Origin: a bacterium UBA6115
GTDB lineage: Bacteria > Bacillota_A > Clostridia > Christensenellales > Aristaeellaceae
Assembly (NCBI GenBank): GCA_002428405.1
Contig: DIWD01000066.1
Coordinates: forward strand, 1 to 52,024
DNA length: 52,024 nt
Reading direction: 5' to 3'
A program made the translations under genes and the position numbers. This document shows, in pieces, positions 16,460 to 24,314 of the stretch (positions are counted from its first letter, which is position 1; every line of letters begins with the position of its first letter). The notes beneath the pieces were generated by a model, which did not search any database, had not been told where the DNA came from, and was given only the letters and a program-made list of their open reading frames with translations.

Positions 16460-18199
16460 TTAGTCCGGCGCGTATTGTCCGCCGGATTGAGGGGGCATCC
16501 TCACAACCTGCACCGGATACAGCCCCGTTACCGGGTCTTTGAGAAGGTAGTCGCAAAAAGCAACCCTGACCCCGTCCTGTGACGACAGCAAGCCTATGGC
16601 ACGGGAGACGCCCGCTTTGCGCGGGAACAGGAGGGACAGGGTTCGTTTGACTTCCCGGAGACCCGTTTCACGCTGTTTCAGGGCAGCGGGCAGCACGCTG
16701 GTGGGCGTGGAAGCGAGGCGGTCCAAAAGCATCAGGTCCCGGAGCAGAACGGCATCCCCCGGCAGGCGCTCCGCGAGGCAGGCATAGACGAGGTTCGTCA
16801 GCGCGTCCAGGGACAGCGGCCGCCCTCCCTCCTCTTTCTCCCGGATGGCCCTCCCCAGCAGGAGGAACAGCTCACAGGGCCGGAAATCGACCTCCCCGGT
16901 CAGGTACCTCAGCGTCCCAGTAAAGCGCCCGCTGTTGTGCGTTTTATCCAGCGCGCGCTCCATCAGGTGCAGGTCGGACAGGTCCTCCGCGCTCATAAAG
17001 GGGGTGCTCCGCACCTCATAGGGCGGCAGGGGGTCAAACGCGCAGGGGTATGTCTCCGGCTCATCCCGCATCGCGCTGCCGTGGAGCAGCTTCAGGAAGC
17101 CCAGCTGCAGCTCGTGCGGGCGCAATAGGAAAGCCTCGTCAAAGCCCCGCAGGAACATCTGAAGGGTCTCCCCCGGCAGGCCCGCGATCAGGTCCAGGTG
17201 CACGCGCGCGCGGCCGCAGGCGATGAGCCTGCCGGTCATATCCGTAAGGCGCTTCATGTCCGTTCTGCGGCGCACGCGCCGGAGCGTGGTCTCATTCATG
17301 GACTGCAGCCCGATTTCAAATCGGAACAGGCCCGGGGGTGCTGCGGATATGATGTCCAGCGTCTCATCATCCAGCAGGTCCCCCGCGATCTCAAAGTGAA
17401 AGCAGATTTCTCCCGGGATCCCTTTTCCGGATTCCCCGGCGATGAAGCGAAGGATGGCCTTCGCGCGCCCCTTATCTGCGTTGAAGGTGCGGTCCACAAA
17501 CTTGACGGTCCGGGTCCCTGAATGGGCAAGCGCGAGGATTTCATCACAGGCGCGTTCAAGGGAGCAGGCCCGCGGCCTGTCCCCCCGTCCGGAGAGGCAG
17601 AAGGCGCAGGAAAAGGGGCATCCGCGGCTGGTCTCGATGTAGGCGATGCGGCCATTCAAGGCCTGCAAATACTCGGGGCCGACCGGCGAGGACCACTCCC
17701 CTTTTTGCTCCATCGGAGGGTTGGCGCGCAAAAGGCCGCCCTCTAAAAAGTACAGCCCCGGGACCTCCCCCAGGCTGCCCAATCTGCACAGCGCGTCGGC
17801 CAGCCTGGACAAGGCCATCTCGCCCTCGCCGGAGATGACATAATCCGCTTCCGGAAAGGCTCCCAGTGTTTCCTCCGCGCAAAAGGAGACCTCCGGCCCG
17901 CCCAGCACGACGGCGCATTCCGGTAATGCTGCGCGGATCCGGGGGAGCAGTCCGGCAACTGTCATGATGTTCCAGATATAGCAGGAGATGCCCAGCAGGT
18001 CCGGAGCGGTGCTGATGACCCGGTCCAGCAGGCCTTCCTTTGGCTCGTTCACCGTTCCTTCCACGACATGCGCCTCATGCGGCGCCGCGGCATGGGCCGT
18101 CAGCCCCGCCTTCAGGCACCAGGGCGCAAGGGAGGAATGGATGTACTGCGAGGCGATGCCAAGCAGCGTGATCCGCAATGGCGGGCCGTTCACAGGCAT
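16460..18199 (-). CDS. B12-binding domain radical SAM protein with C-terminal DUF4080
   Basis: 579 residues. An N-terminal cobalamin-binding Rossmann domain (about 1-140: ITLLGIASQYIHSSLAPW, ISCYIWN, VVLGGPEVSF) precedes a radical-SAM core with CPFSCAFC (CxxxCxxC, about 185-192) and FRFEIGLQSMNE, then a C-terminal DUF4080 region (about 370-579). No DHxxxG motif is obvious, so B12 binding may be base-on or lost. Substrate unknown. ATG 18199 has AGGAGG five bases upstream; an ATG at 18217 is rejected for lack of a site. Confidence 0.85.
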   Translation of the reverse strand: MPVNGPPLRITLLGIASQYIHSSLAPWCLKAGLTAHAAAPHEAHVVEGTVNEPKEGLLDRVISTAPDLLGISCYIWNIMTVAGLLPRIRAALPECAVVLGGPEVSFCAEETLGAFPEADYVISGEGEMALSRLADALCRLGSLGEVPGLYFLEGGLLRANPPMEQKGEWSSPVGPEYLQALNGRIAYIETSRGCPFSCAFCLSGRGDRPRACSLERACDEILALAHSGTRTVKFVDRTFNADKGRAKAILRFIAGESGKGIPGEICFHFEIAGDLLDDETLDIISAAPPGLFRFEIGLQSMNETTLRRVRRRTDMKRLTDMTGRLIACGRARVHLDLIAGLPGETLQMFLRGFDEAFLLRPHELQLGFLKLLHGSAMRDEPETYPCAFDPLPPYEVRSTPFMSAEDLSDLHLMERALDKTHNSGRFTGTLRYLTGEVDFRPCELFLLLGRAIREKEEGGRPLSLDALTNLVYACLAERLPGDAVLLRDLMLLDRLASTPTSVLPAALKQRETGLREVKRTLSLLFPRKAGVSRAIGLLSSQDGVRVAFCDYLLKDPVTGLYPVQVVRMPPQSGGQYAPD

Positions 18200-18256
18200 G
18201 TATTCCTCCTTTCTCACAATCTTTAGGCCATGCTACCACAGCCAACCCTGGAAGGA

Positions 18257-18286
18257 AACAGGCCTCCCCGTCCGGAAAGGCCTGTT
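18257..18286. other. Stem-loop upstream of the DUF4080 gene
   Basis: A 9-bp perfect inverted repeat (AACAGGCCT 18257-18265 with AGGCCTGTT 18278-18286, 12-base loop). There is no strong T-run on either side. It may act as a weak terminator or be part of the adjoining palindromic element. Confidence 0.5.
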
Positions 18287-18291
18287 AGGCT

Positions 18292-18487
18292 GTTGACAAA
18301 CTATATCCAGGGGAGTTTCAGAGGGCGCAGCCCTCTGACTGAAATCGTTTCATTCTGCTTTGCCGGGCGGGCGGGGAGAATTGCGCAGCAATTCATTCCT
18401 TGCATTTTCACTGGCCGGGAGCGCAGCGACCAAGTGAAAATGCCTGTTCTTCTCAAACGACAAAGTGTCCGCGGACACTTTGTCGAC
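18292..18487. repeat. Palindrome-rich intergenic element between proS and the DUF4080 gene
   Basis: About 196 bases without an ORF, made of consecutive inverted repeats: TCAGAGGGC-gca-GCCCTCTGA (18318-18338), GAATTGC-gca-GCAATTC (18378-18394), CATTTTCACT paired with AGTGAAAATG (18403-18442) and a perfect 28-bp palindrome (18458-18485, centre CCGCGG). Three of them share a GCGCAGC apex. The ends form an imperfect terminal inverted repeat (GTTGACAAA at 18292 and TTTGTCGAC near 18487). This suggests a non-coding, MITE-like or REP-like repeat; whether it recurs in the genome cannot be seen here. Confidence 0.6.
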
Positions 18488-18489
18488 GC

Positions 18490-19932
18490 TCAGTACGCCT
18501 TTGCGAAATACATCACCTTGTCCGCCTTCTCCCCGCAGCAAACGCAGGCATCATGGAAAGGGGTCTGGTCAAAGGGCATGTTGCGGCTGGTGGCGGAGAA
18601 AGCGTCCTTGATCCTGTCCTCACACGCGCGAACCCCGCACCACATCGCCCGGGCATACCCCTGGTTGACCTGCTCGCCCAGTTCTTCCATGCTGAACACG
18701 TCCCGGGTGCGGGAGATGCGGAAAGCGTCGGCGATATCGAACATGCCGCGGCGGATGTCCTCCAGCAGGGCCTTGACCCCCTCCGCCAGGCTGTCCAGCT
18801 TCAGGGTCCCCTTTTCAAAAGTGTCACGGCGCATGTAGGCGGCGACGCCGTTTTCGATGTCCCTGGGCCCGATTTCAAGCCGCAGGGGCACGCCTTTCAA
18901 TTCCCACTCGTTGAACTTCCATCCGGGGGAGACGTTGTCCCGGTCATCCAGCTTCACGCGGATGCCGGCGGCCTTGAGAAGATCGAAAGCCTCCCCGCAC
19001 TTCTCCATCACGCCGCCCTTGTGCGCGGCGATGGGCAGGATGACCGTCTGGAAAGGCGCCACGCCCGGGGGCAGCTTCAGCCCGCGCCCGTCGCCGTGGG
19101 CCATGATGATGGCCCCGATGAGGCGGGTGGACATGCCCCAGCTGGTCTCATGGCAGTACTCCAGCGCGCCTTCTTTATTTTGGTACTGGATGTTGAAAGG
19201 CACGGAGAAGTTGGTGCCGAAGTTGTGGGTCGTCCCGGCCTGCAGGGCCTTGCCGTCCTGCATCATGGCCTCCACTGAATAGGTGGCGCGGGCGCCGGCG
19301 AACTTCTCCTTGTCGCTCTTCTGGCCCGAGAACACGGGAATGGACAGTACGTCCTCGCAGAAGGAGCGGTACACTTCCAGCATCAGGAGGGTCTCCTCCT
19401 GCGCCTCCTGCGCCGTGGCATGCACCGTGTGCCCCTCCTGCCACCAGAACTCCGCCGTGCGCAGGAAGGGGCGCGTGGTCTTCTCCCAGCGGATCACCGA
19501 GCACCACTGGTTGTACTTCATCGGCAGGTCGCGCCAGGACTGCACCCACTGGCTGAACATGGTGCAAAAGATCGTTTCCGACGTGGGCCTGATGGCCAGG
19601 CGCTCCGGCAGTGTCTCGCCCCCACCCTGGGTCACCCAGGCGACTTCCGGCGCGAACCCTTCCACGTGCTCGGCTTCCTTGAGCAGCAGGGACTCCGGGA
19701 TGAGCATGGGCATGGACACGTTCTCATGCCCCGTATCGCGGAAACGGCGGTCCAGCTCCTCCCGGATGAGCTCCCAGATGCGGTTGCCGTAGGGTTTCAG
19801 CGCCATGCAGCCGCGCACCGGCGTGTAGTCCATCAGGTCGGCCATGCGGACCACATCGGTATACCACTGGGAGAAGTTTTCCTCCCGGGGGGTGATGTGC
19901 TGGACGAACTCCTGCTTCTCCTGCTTTGCCAT
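18490..19932 (-). CDS. proS: Prolyl-tRNA synthetase, archaeal/eukaryotic type (ProS type 3)
   Basis: Charges tRNA-Pro. 480 residues, the short form without the bacterial editing insertion. Class II motifs: motif 1 region (NVSMPMLIPESLL), motif 2 (RPFLRTAEFWWQEGHT), motif 3 (MAHGDGRGLKLPP); anticodon-binding domain from about 285 (VILPIAAH). The C-terminal zinc-binding domain is seen as CGVRACEDR and CVCCGEKADKVMYFAKAY, ending in the conserved Tyr. ATG 19932 is preceded by AGGAGGAAGC. Transcription is controlled by a T-box leader directly upstream. Confidence 0.97.
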   Translation of the reverse strand: MAKQEKQEFVQHITPREENFSQWYTDVVRMADLMDYTPVRGCMALKPYGNRIWELIREELDRRFRDTGHENVSMPMLIPESLLLKEAEHVEGFAPEVAWVTQGGGETLPERLAIRPTSETIFCTMFSQWVQSWRDLPMKYNQWCSVIRWEKTTRPFLRTAEFWWQEGHTVHATAQEAQEETLLMLEVYRSFCEDVLSIPVFSGQKSDKEKFAGARATYSVEAMMQDGKALQAGTTHNFGTNFSVPFNIQYQNKEGALEYCHETSWGMSTRLIGAIIMAHGDGRGLKLPPGVAPFQTVILPIAAHKGGVMEKCGEAFDLLKAAGIRVKLDDRDNVSPGWKFNEWELKGVPLRLEIGPRDIENGVAAYMRRDTFEKGTLKLDSLAEGVKALLEDIRRGMFDIADAFRISRTRDVFSMEELGEQVNQGYARAMWCGVRACEDRIKDAFSATSRNMPFDQTPFHDACVCCGEKADKVMYFAKAY

Positions 19933-19949
19933 GCTTCCTCCTTAAATAA

Positions 19950-20149
19950 AAAGCCCCGTCCCTGCAGGGACGGATGCTGTTGCTTCCGCGGTACCACCTT
20001 GCTTGGCGCGTAAGCGCCCGCTCTGCCCCTTAACGCGGGGAACGGCGGGGATTGGCCGCGGCCGCGGGGCGGGATGTCAGCCTGGCGCGCTCTCACCCTC
20101 CGCGCTCGCTTTCACTGGCCTTTGTTCCCCGCGATTGCCTGTTCAATTG
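19950..20149 (-). ncRNA. T-box leader of proS
   Basis: On the minus strand the leader contains the canonical T-box AAGGTGGTACCGCGG (20001-19987) that pairs with the acceptor end of uncharged tRNA, followed by a terminator hairpin CCGTCCCTGCAGGGACGG (about 19973-19955) and TTTTTATTT. The 5' part (20149-20010) has the purine-rich stem I with CCC near 20073-20071 as a possible proline specifier, which I cannot place with certainty. Uncharged tRNA-Pro would favour the antiterminator and raise proS expression. Confidence 0.9.
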
Positions 20150-20155
20150 CTGTAC

Positions 20156-20184
20156 ATTCTATCAAATAGCCGTGAAGGATGCAA
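20156..20184 (-). promoter_or_regulatory. proS promoter
   Basis: Minus strand TTGCAT (20184-20179), 17-base spacer, TAGAAT (20161-20156), placing the transcript start near 20149, at the head of the T-box leader. Confidence 0.65.
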
Positions 20185-20245
20185 GCGGGCGAAGATGCCT
20201 CCGCCATTCAAGGGCGCGGGGAATGGCTTTATGATCCCTCAGTCC

Positions 20246-21127
20246 TCATGAAATCGCCTCCAGGGCCTTGGACAGCAGGCTGTTGAGTTCGCCCAAACCA
20301 ATTCGGCTGATGATTTCCTGCGCCCAGGGTGGCTTCCTGTTCTGGCGCATGGCGATGAAAAGCGAGGTGACCGGGCTGAGCAATAGATCCATCGCCCGTT
20401 CCTGCGGACTGATCTTCAGCTGATATGCGGACAGGAAGGCCGATTTCCCCCGCTCATCCGAAAAGCAGAGGGCGTTGCCCAGGTCGCCTGCCGCCAGCCC
20501 CCGGCCCAGAAAGTTATAGTCAAACATAAAAGCGGATGAACTGTCTTTGGAAACGGCCAGATTGTCCCAATGAAAATCGTTATAGCACAATGTAAGCTCA
20601 GCCTGATGCAGCCATGTCTCAATAGCCTCATACGAGGCTGCCAGCCTGCCCCAGAGCGGTTTGTCAACTGTCCCGGTCCAAAGGGAGGCCTGCTTAATGT
20701 TGTCCGGTGTGAACTCATCCAGTTCGGAATAAAACCGCCTGGGATCCGGTTGCCCAGCCAGATAGGGCCGCCCCTTTTCATGAAGCTGTTTGTACCAGGC
20801 TCCGAGGCTCCCCATGACCGCTGGATCGCCGCAGTCCGTTTCTCTGCCAAGGCGGAAGGCATCGCTGGCAAGCAAATCCTCCATCAGCAGGGCACGGTCT
20901 GTTTTGGCCAGCACTTTGATCGTTTGTACGCCCAAAGAGGCCAGCAGCTCATAGCAGGCGATTTCACGGGCATACGCTTCCTGTTCAAACACCTTGAGCA
21001 CCAGGCTTTGCTGCGCGTGATGCACACGATACAGGGCGACGCCATCCTTTTCACGCATCAGCTCCAGACGCGCCCGCGCAAGGCCCATATCCGAAAGCGC
21101 CGCCAGTGTCTGCGGACTGTCCTTCAC
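20246..21127 (-). CDS. Aminoglycoside phosphotransferase/choline-kinase fold protein
   Basis: 293 residues of the APH kinase-like superfamily. Catalytic loop LCYNDFHWDNLAV (HxDxxxxN in the form H-W-D-N) at about 205-217 and the DFG-equivalent MFDYNFLGRG; the N-terminal VLKVF lysine is the likely ATP-binding Lys. It would phosphorylate a small hydroxylated molecule; the substrate is not evident and antibiotic resistance should not be assumed. GTG 21127 is selected because of GGAGG seven bases upstream. It sits alone between the MreB homologue and proS. Confidence 0.72.
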   Translation of the reverse strand: MKDSPQTLAALSDMGLARARLELMREKDGVALYRVHHAQQSLVLKVFEQEAYAREIACYELLASLGVQTIKVLAKTDRALLMEDLLASDAFRLGRETDCGDPAVMGSLGAWYKQLHEKGRPYLAGQPDPRRFYSELDEFTPDNIKQASLWTGTVDKPLWGRLAASYEAIETWLHQAELTLCYNDFHWDNLAVSKDSSSAFMFDYNFLGRGLAAGDLGNALCFSDERGKSAFLSAYQLKISPQERAMDLLLSPVTSLFIAMRQNRKPPWAQEIISRIGLGELNSLLSKALEAIS

Positions 21128-21258
21128 ATCCCCGCCTCCAGCTATATGTATAGCATGTACTTGATTATCCAAATCCTGCTGATGCGGTCTTTTGCAGCGC
21201 ACTCATACCCTCAGGCAACAATTGATCCCCCGCATCCAACCACTTGCGCAGAAACCGC

Positions 21259-22281
21259 TTATCGGTTCCTTCTGGTGTCCCCCAATACCCTGGCATAGTC
21301 CGCCGGGTGCTCCAGCACCAGGCTGCATCCCAGGGCGATGCACTCCTGGGGATGTTCGGCCACATATACCGGAATGCCCATTTCCCGCTGGATCACCTCG
21401 CGCAGCCCGCGCATCTGCGCGCCTCCGCCGGTGAGCCGGATGCCGTCGTCAAACACGTCATTGGCCAATTCAGCCGGGATCCGCTCAATCACGCTGTGCA
21501 GCCCTTCAATCAGCGCGTGCAGGGGGTCTTCCGCCGCCTCCGCGCATTCGTCGCTGGTGATGTCCGCCTGCCGGGGAAGGCCTGAAACCAGGTTACGCCC
21601 GGCAACCGGCAGGGTCAGCATGTTCTGCTCCTGTGTGTCAGCGGTGCCGACAGCGCTTTTCAGGTCCTCAGCCGTACGCCAGCCGATGAGCAGGTTATGC
21701 TTCAGGCGGATATAGCGGATCAGCGCGTCAGTGAAGGAATCCCCCGCGGTGTCCAGAATGCTGCGGGCCATGATTTCCCCGGAGGAGATGACGGCGATGT
21801 CCGTGGTCGCCCCGCCGATATCCACCACCATCCGGCCTGTGGGCTCATTGATCAAAAGTCCGGAACCCAGGGCCGCCGCCAGGGGGCGTTCAATCAGCTG
21901 GGTGCGCCTGGCTCCGGCTTCCAGCATGCCCAGGATCAGCTGCCGCTTCTCGATCTCGTTTGCGGTGGCGGACAGGCTCATCAGCGCACGGGGCCGGTTG
22001 AAGAGGTGCTTTCCCACCACGCGCATGACGAAATAATTGAGCATGATGCTGAGCATGTCAAAATCCTGGATGGCGCCTTTCTGCAGCGGACGCACGACGG
22101 ATATGCCGCTGGGCTCCCGGCCGATCATGTGATAGGCATCCAGGCCGATGCTGATGATGTTGCGCGTGTCATGGTTGACCGCCAGCACCGCGGGCTCAGC
22201 CAGCACAATGCCTTTTCCGCGCTCGCTGATGAGCACATTGGACGAGCCCAGGTCAATGCCGATATCCTCAACTGAAGCCAT
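21259..22281 (-). CDS. mreB: MreB/Mbl-like bacterial actin
   Basis: 340 residues of the MreB actin family, which form membrane-bound filaments directing cell-wall synthesis. Seen: phosphate-1 GIDLGSSNVLISERGKG, KGAIQDFD, phosphate-2 VVDIGGATTDIAVIS and the adenosine motif LTGGGAQMRGL. In phosphate-2 the usual DIGGGT reads DIGGAT. No mreC or mreD is adjacent, so it is probably an additional paralogue. ATG 22281 has GAGGAG upstream; the ATG at 22353 gives a basic extension not typical of the family. Confidence 0.9.
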   Translation of the reverse strand: MASVEDIGIDLGSSNVLISERGKGIVLAEPAVLAVNHDTRNIISIGLDAYHMIGREPSGISVVRPLQKGAIQDFDMLSIMLNYFVMRVVGKHLFNRPRALMSLSATANEIEKRQLILGMLEAGARRTQLIERPLAAALGSGLLINEPTGRMVVDIGGATTDIAVISSGEIMARSILDTAGDSFTDALIRYIRLKHNLLIGWRTAEDLKSAVGTADTQEQNMLTLPVAGRNLVSGLPRQADITSDECAEAAEDPLHALIEGLHSVIERIPAELANDVFDDGIRLTGGGAQMRGLREVIQREMGIPVYVAEHPQECIALGCSLVLEHPADYARVLGDTRRNR

Positions 22282-22437
22282 CGGACCACTCCTCTTCGCG
22301 TGAAATCCCGGACCAGACACGAAGTTTCGTAACAACTTCGCATTTAATTTCACACACTATATCATATATTGGTAATAAATACCACATTTGATTTAAAATA
22401 CATCGGGATTGATGCCGGCATCCCCACTTTTCAGCTC

Positions 22438-23703
22438 TCAAAGCGCGGAGGAACCCGTCCAAAGGGTCCGCCGCCCAAGAACATCCATGACCATGACGGC
22501 CACGGTTCCCCGCAGCAGGGGCACTTCCAGGCTGGAGGATATCCCGGGCTTCCCCTTGGCACGCAGGGAAGAGGCATAAGCGACAAATACGCCGTTGCTC
22601 ATCAGGCCAGCGTACCATTGATCCACCGCGTCAAGGCCGCGAAGGCGCAGGTCTTCCGGTTCCCGGCGGAAACGATCCAGCTCGTCTTCCGGCAGCGTAA
22701 ACGCGTTGAGGGTGACGGTGTAATACCCAATACCCGGCAGCACGGACGCATCCAGCATCGCCCCGCTCTGGCTCAGCGGCGCCTGGCACACCATCCGGTA
22801 GGGATCCAGCCTCTTGCGGCAGACGGAGAAGGCGCAGCCGCTCTTGTCCACACCCAGGAAACGGCGGTCATTCGCCGCGGCAGACGCCAGAGCGGTCCCG
22901 GACCCGCAGGTCAGATCCGCCACCAGATCGCCCGGACGGGTGGTGGAGAGAATGATGCGATCCAGCAGCGCCTGGGGCTTTTGCCCGGGGTATCCCGTCC
23001 TCTGCGGGTCTTTCTGCTGCAGCTGGCTTACATCATTCCACACATCATCAGGGTAAACAGGTTCGTCATCATAGTAGATATACACCTTGCCCCCGGTGGC
23101 GATGCTGCGGTAACTGCGCCCCTTCTCATCCACATGGCGCTTCAAGTGGTTGTTCCGGCTCTCCTTGCGTATGACGGGGACGCCGCCAAGATCAAAGAAA
23201 TGCGAGGGGGACTTGGCGTAAAAGAGGAGGATGTCATGCATACGGCTGAAGCAGCGCTTGCTGCGCCCGCCGGTCTGATAGCTCCAGACAATCTCGTTGC
23301 GGAAGTTGTCCCTGCCGAACACTTCATCCATCAACAGCCTGTCCTGCGCGGCTGTGCGAAAATCCGAGTGCAGGAAAATGGAGCCGGTCTGGCTGAGCAA
23401 TTCGCGGGAAAGCAAAAGCAGTGCACTGAGAAAAGCAGAGCGGGAAGACCCTCCCCCGCTGTATTGGTCCTCATAAGCGGGCAGCCAGACAGCCTGCCTG
23501 CTGGTGGTCCACCCCTCCTCGCCCACGCGCATCTTGCATTCAAACCGCCTTCCGGTTTCCCCCGGCGGGTCAAGGTAAACACATTGGACCTGGCCAAAAA
23601 AATGAGTCAGATCCACGCTCAGCGCGTCAGCGCAGAGCAGGGAACCCCCTTCGCGGGGCCGGTCGTTGATTTCCCGGAAACACTCTGCCCTTTGCCAGAT
23701 CAT
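22438..23703 (-). CDS. Orphan DNA N4/N6-methyltransferase (beta-class order)
   Basis: 421 residues. Motif IV (VYLDPPGET) comes before motif I (VADLTCGSGTALASAA, then FLGVD), the beta-class order; DPPG in place of DPPY/W is a variation in the fourth position. The target-recognition part lies between (about 110-260), with WSYQTGGRS and YPGQKPQALLDRII. No restriction enzyme or specificity subunit is adjacent, so this is a solitary methylase of the Clostridial house-keeping kind. The ATG overlaps the upstream cysteine-cluster gene as ATGA. Confidence 0.82.
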   Translation of the reverse strand: MIWQRAECFREINDRPREGGSLLCADALSVDLTHFFGQVQCVYLDPPGETGRRFECKMRVGEEGWTTSRQAVWLPAYEDQYSGGGSSRSAFLSALLLLSRELLSQTGSIFLHSDFRTAAQDRLLMDEVFGRDNFRNEIVWSYQTGGRSKRCFSRMHDILLFYAKSPSHFFDLGGVPVIRKESRNNHLKRHVDEKGRSYRSIATGGKVYIYYDDEPVYPDDVWNDVSQLQQKDPQRTGYPGQKPQALLDRIILSTTRPGDLVADLTCGSGTALASAAANDRRFLGVDKSGCAFSVCRKRLDPYRMVCQAPLSQSGAMLDASVLPGIGYYTVTLNAFTLPEDELDRFRREPEDLRLRGLDAVDQWYAGLMSNGVFVAYASSLRAKGKPGISSSLEVPLLRGTVAVMVMDVLGRRTLWTGSSAL

Positions 23704-24230
23704 TTGATTCCCCCGTCTGCCCAAATTGCCTTGGAAAAACGCCTGATATAGGCCTGCTGGCGAATGATGAACGCCCGAAACACTGAGTCCTCCCACAAGG
23801 TGTCCGCCGCCCTCCTGGCGGCGTCAGTAAATCGATCCGAAAGCCCTTCCATACCAGAGGGCATCAGGGGGCACAGCGGCCAGGCGCGCGGGTCCAGAAA
23901 CACCGCCGGCCGGCCTTCCTTCTCCCCGAAGGTGAGCGGAAAGATCCGGCAGGCCAGAGGGCGCTGCTCCCGGTCGCAAACACCCCGGCAAACCAGCAGA
24001 AGCTCCTCTCCCCCCAGGCTGAAGTCCCTCTGAAGGGCAAACCCCTCCGGCATATCGGCGTAGAAGGTCTCCTCCTCCGGAAAAAGCAGCATGCCGCCCC
24101 GGCCTTCCGTGTCCGGCTGGCAGCAGGCCCTGCCGCACAGTCCGCCGCAGTCCCGCAGCAGCGGGGTGACGTCTTTGAGCGCTTCCCTTGCCCTGTGCAG
24201 CGTGCAAACGCTCTTCACATCCATGTCCAT
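23700..24230 (-). CDS. YkgJ-family cysteine cluster protein, probable leaderless transcript
   Basis: 176 residues with the Fe/Zn-type cysteine pattern CGGLCGRACCQPD, then CRGVCDREQRPLACRIFP and LCPLMP, as in the YkgJ/FliB-like family of unknown function. ATG 24230 is eight bases after a TACAAT -10 box that has a TTGTCA -35 at 17 bases, and no Shine-Dalgarno site exists, so the message probably starts at the codon itself. It is translationally coupled to the downstream DNA methyltransferase. Confidence 0.72.
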   Translation of the reverse strand: MDMDVKSVCTLHRAREALKDVTPLLRDCGGLCGRACCQPDTEGRGGMLLFPEEETFYADMPEGFALQRDFSLGGEELLLVCRGVCDREQRPLACRIFPLTFGEKEGRPAVFLDPRAWPLCPLMPSGMEGLSDRFTDAARRAADTLWEDSVFRAFIIRQQAYIRRFSKAIWADGGIK

Positions 24231-24237
24231 TGGTAAA

Positions 24238-24266
24238 ATTGTAGCATGCCCGGCATTGATTGACAA
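24238..24266 (-). promoter_or_regulatory. Promoter of the cysteine-cluster/methyltransferase operon
   Basis: Minus strand TTGTCA (24266-24261), 17-base spacer, TACAAT (24243-24238). Its -35 box overlaps the -35 box of the divergent cca promoter almost completely, so the two probably compete for RNA polymerase. Confidence 0.75.
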
Positions 24267-24288
24267 GCAAAGCGGCGGCTCCTACAAT
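24260..24288 (+). promoter_or_regulatory. cca promoter
   Basis: Consensus TTGACA (24260-24265), 17-base spacer, TACAAT (24283-24288), 26 bases before the cca start. Confidence 0.8.
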
Positions 24289-24314
24289 GAACTCACAATC
24301 CTCAGGAGAAAGCC

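Noticed and set aside
20246..21127. Antibiotic resistance by an aminoglycoside phosphotransferase
   Set aside because: Only the broad kinase fold is supported; no resistance-specific features or context. The same applies to the gene at 48614-49573.
22369..23751. 460-codon open frame on plus opposite the DNA methyltransferase
   Set aside because: It is antisense to a gene with clear motifs, shows no recognisable domain and owes its length to GC-rich codon bias.
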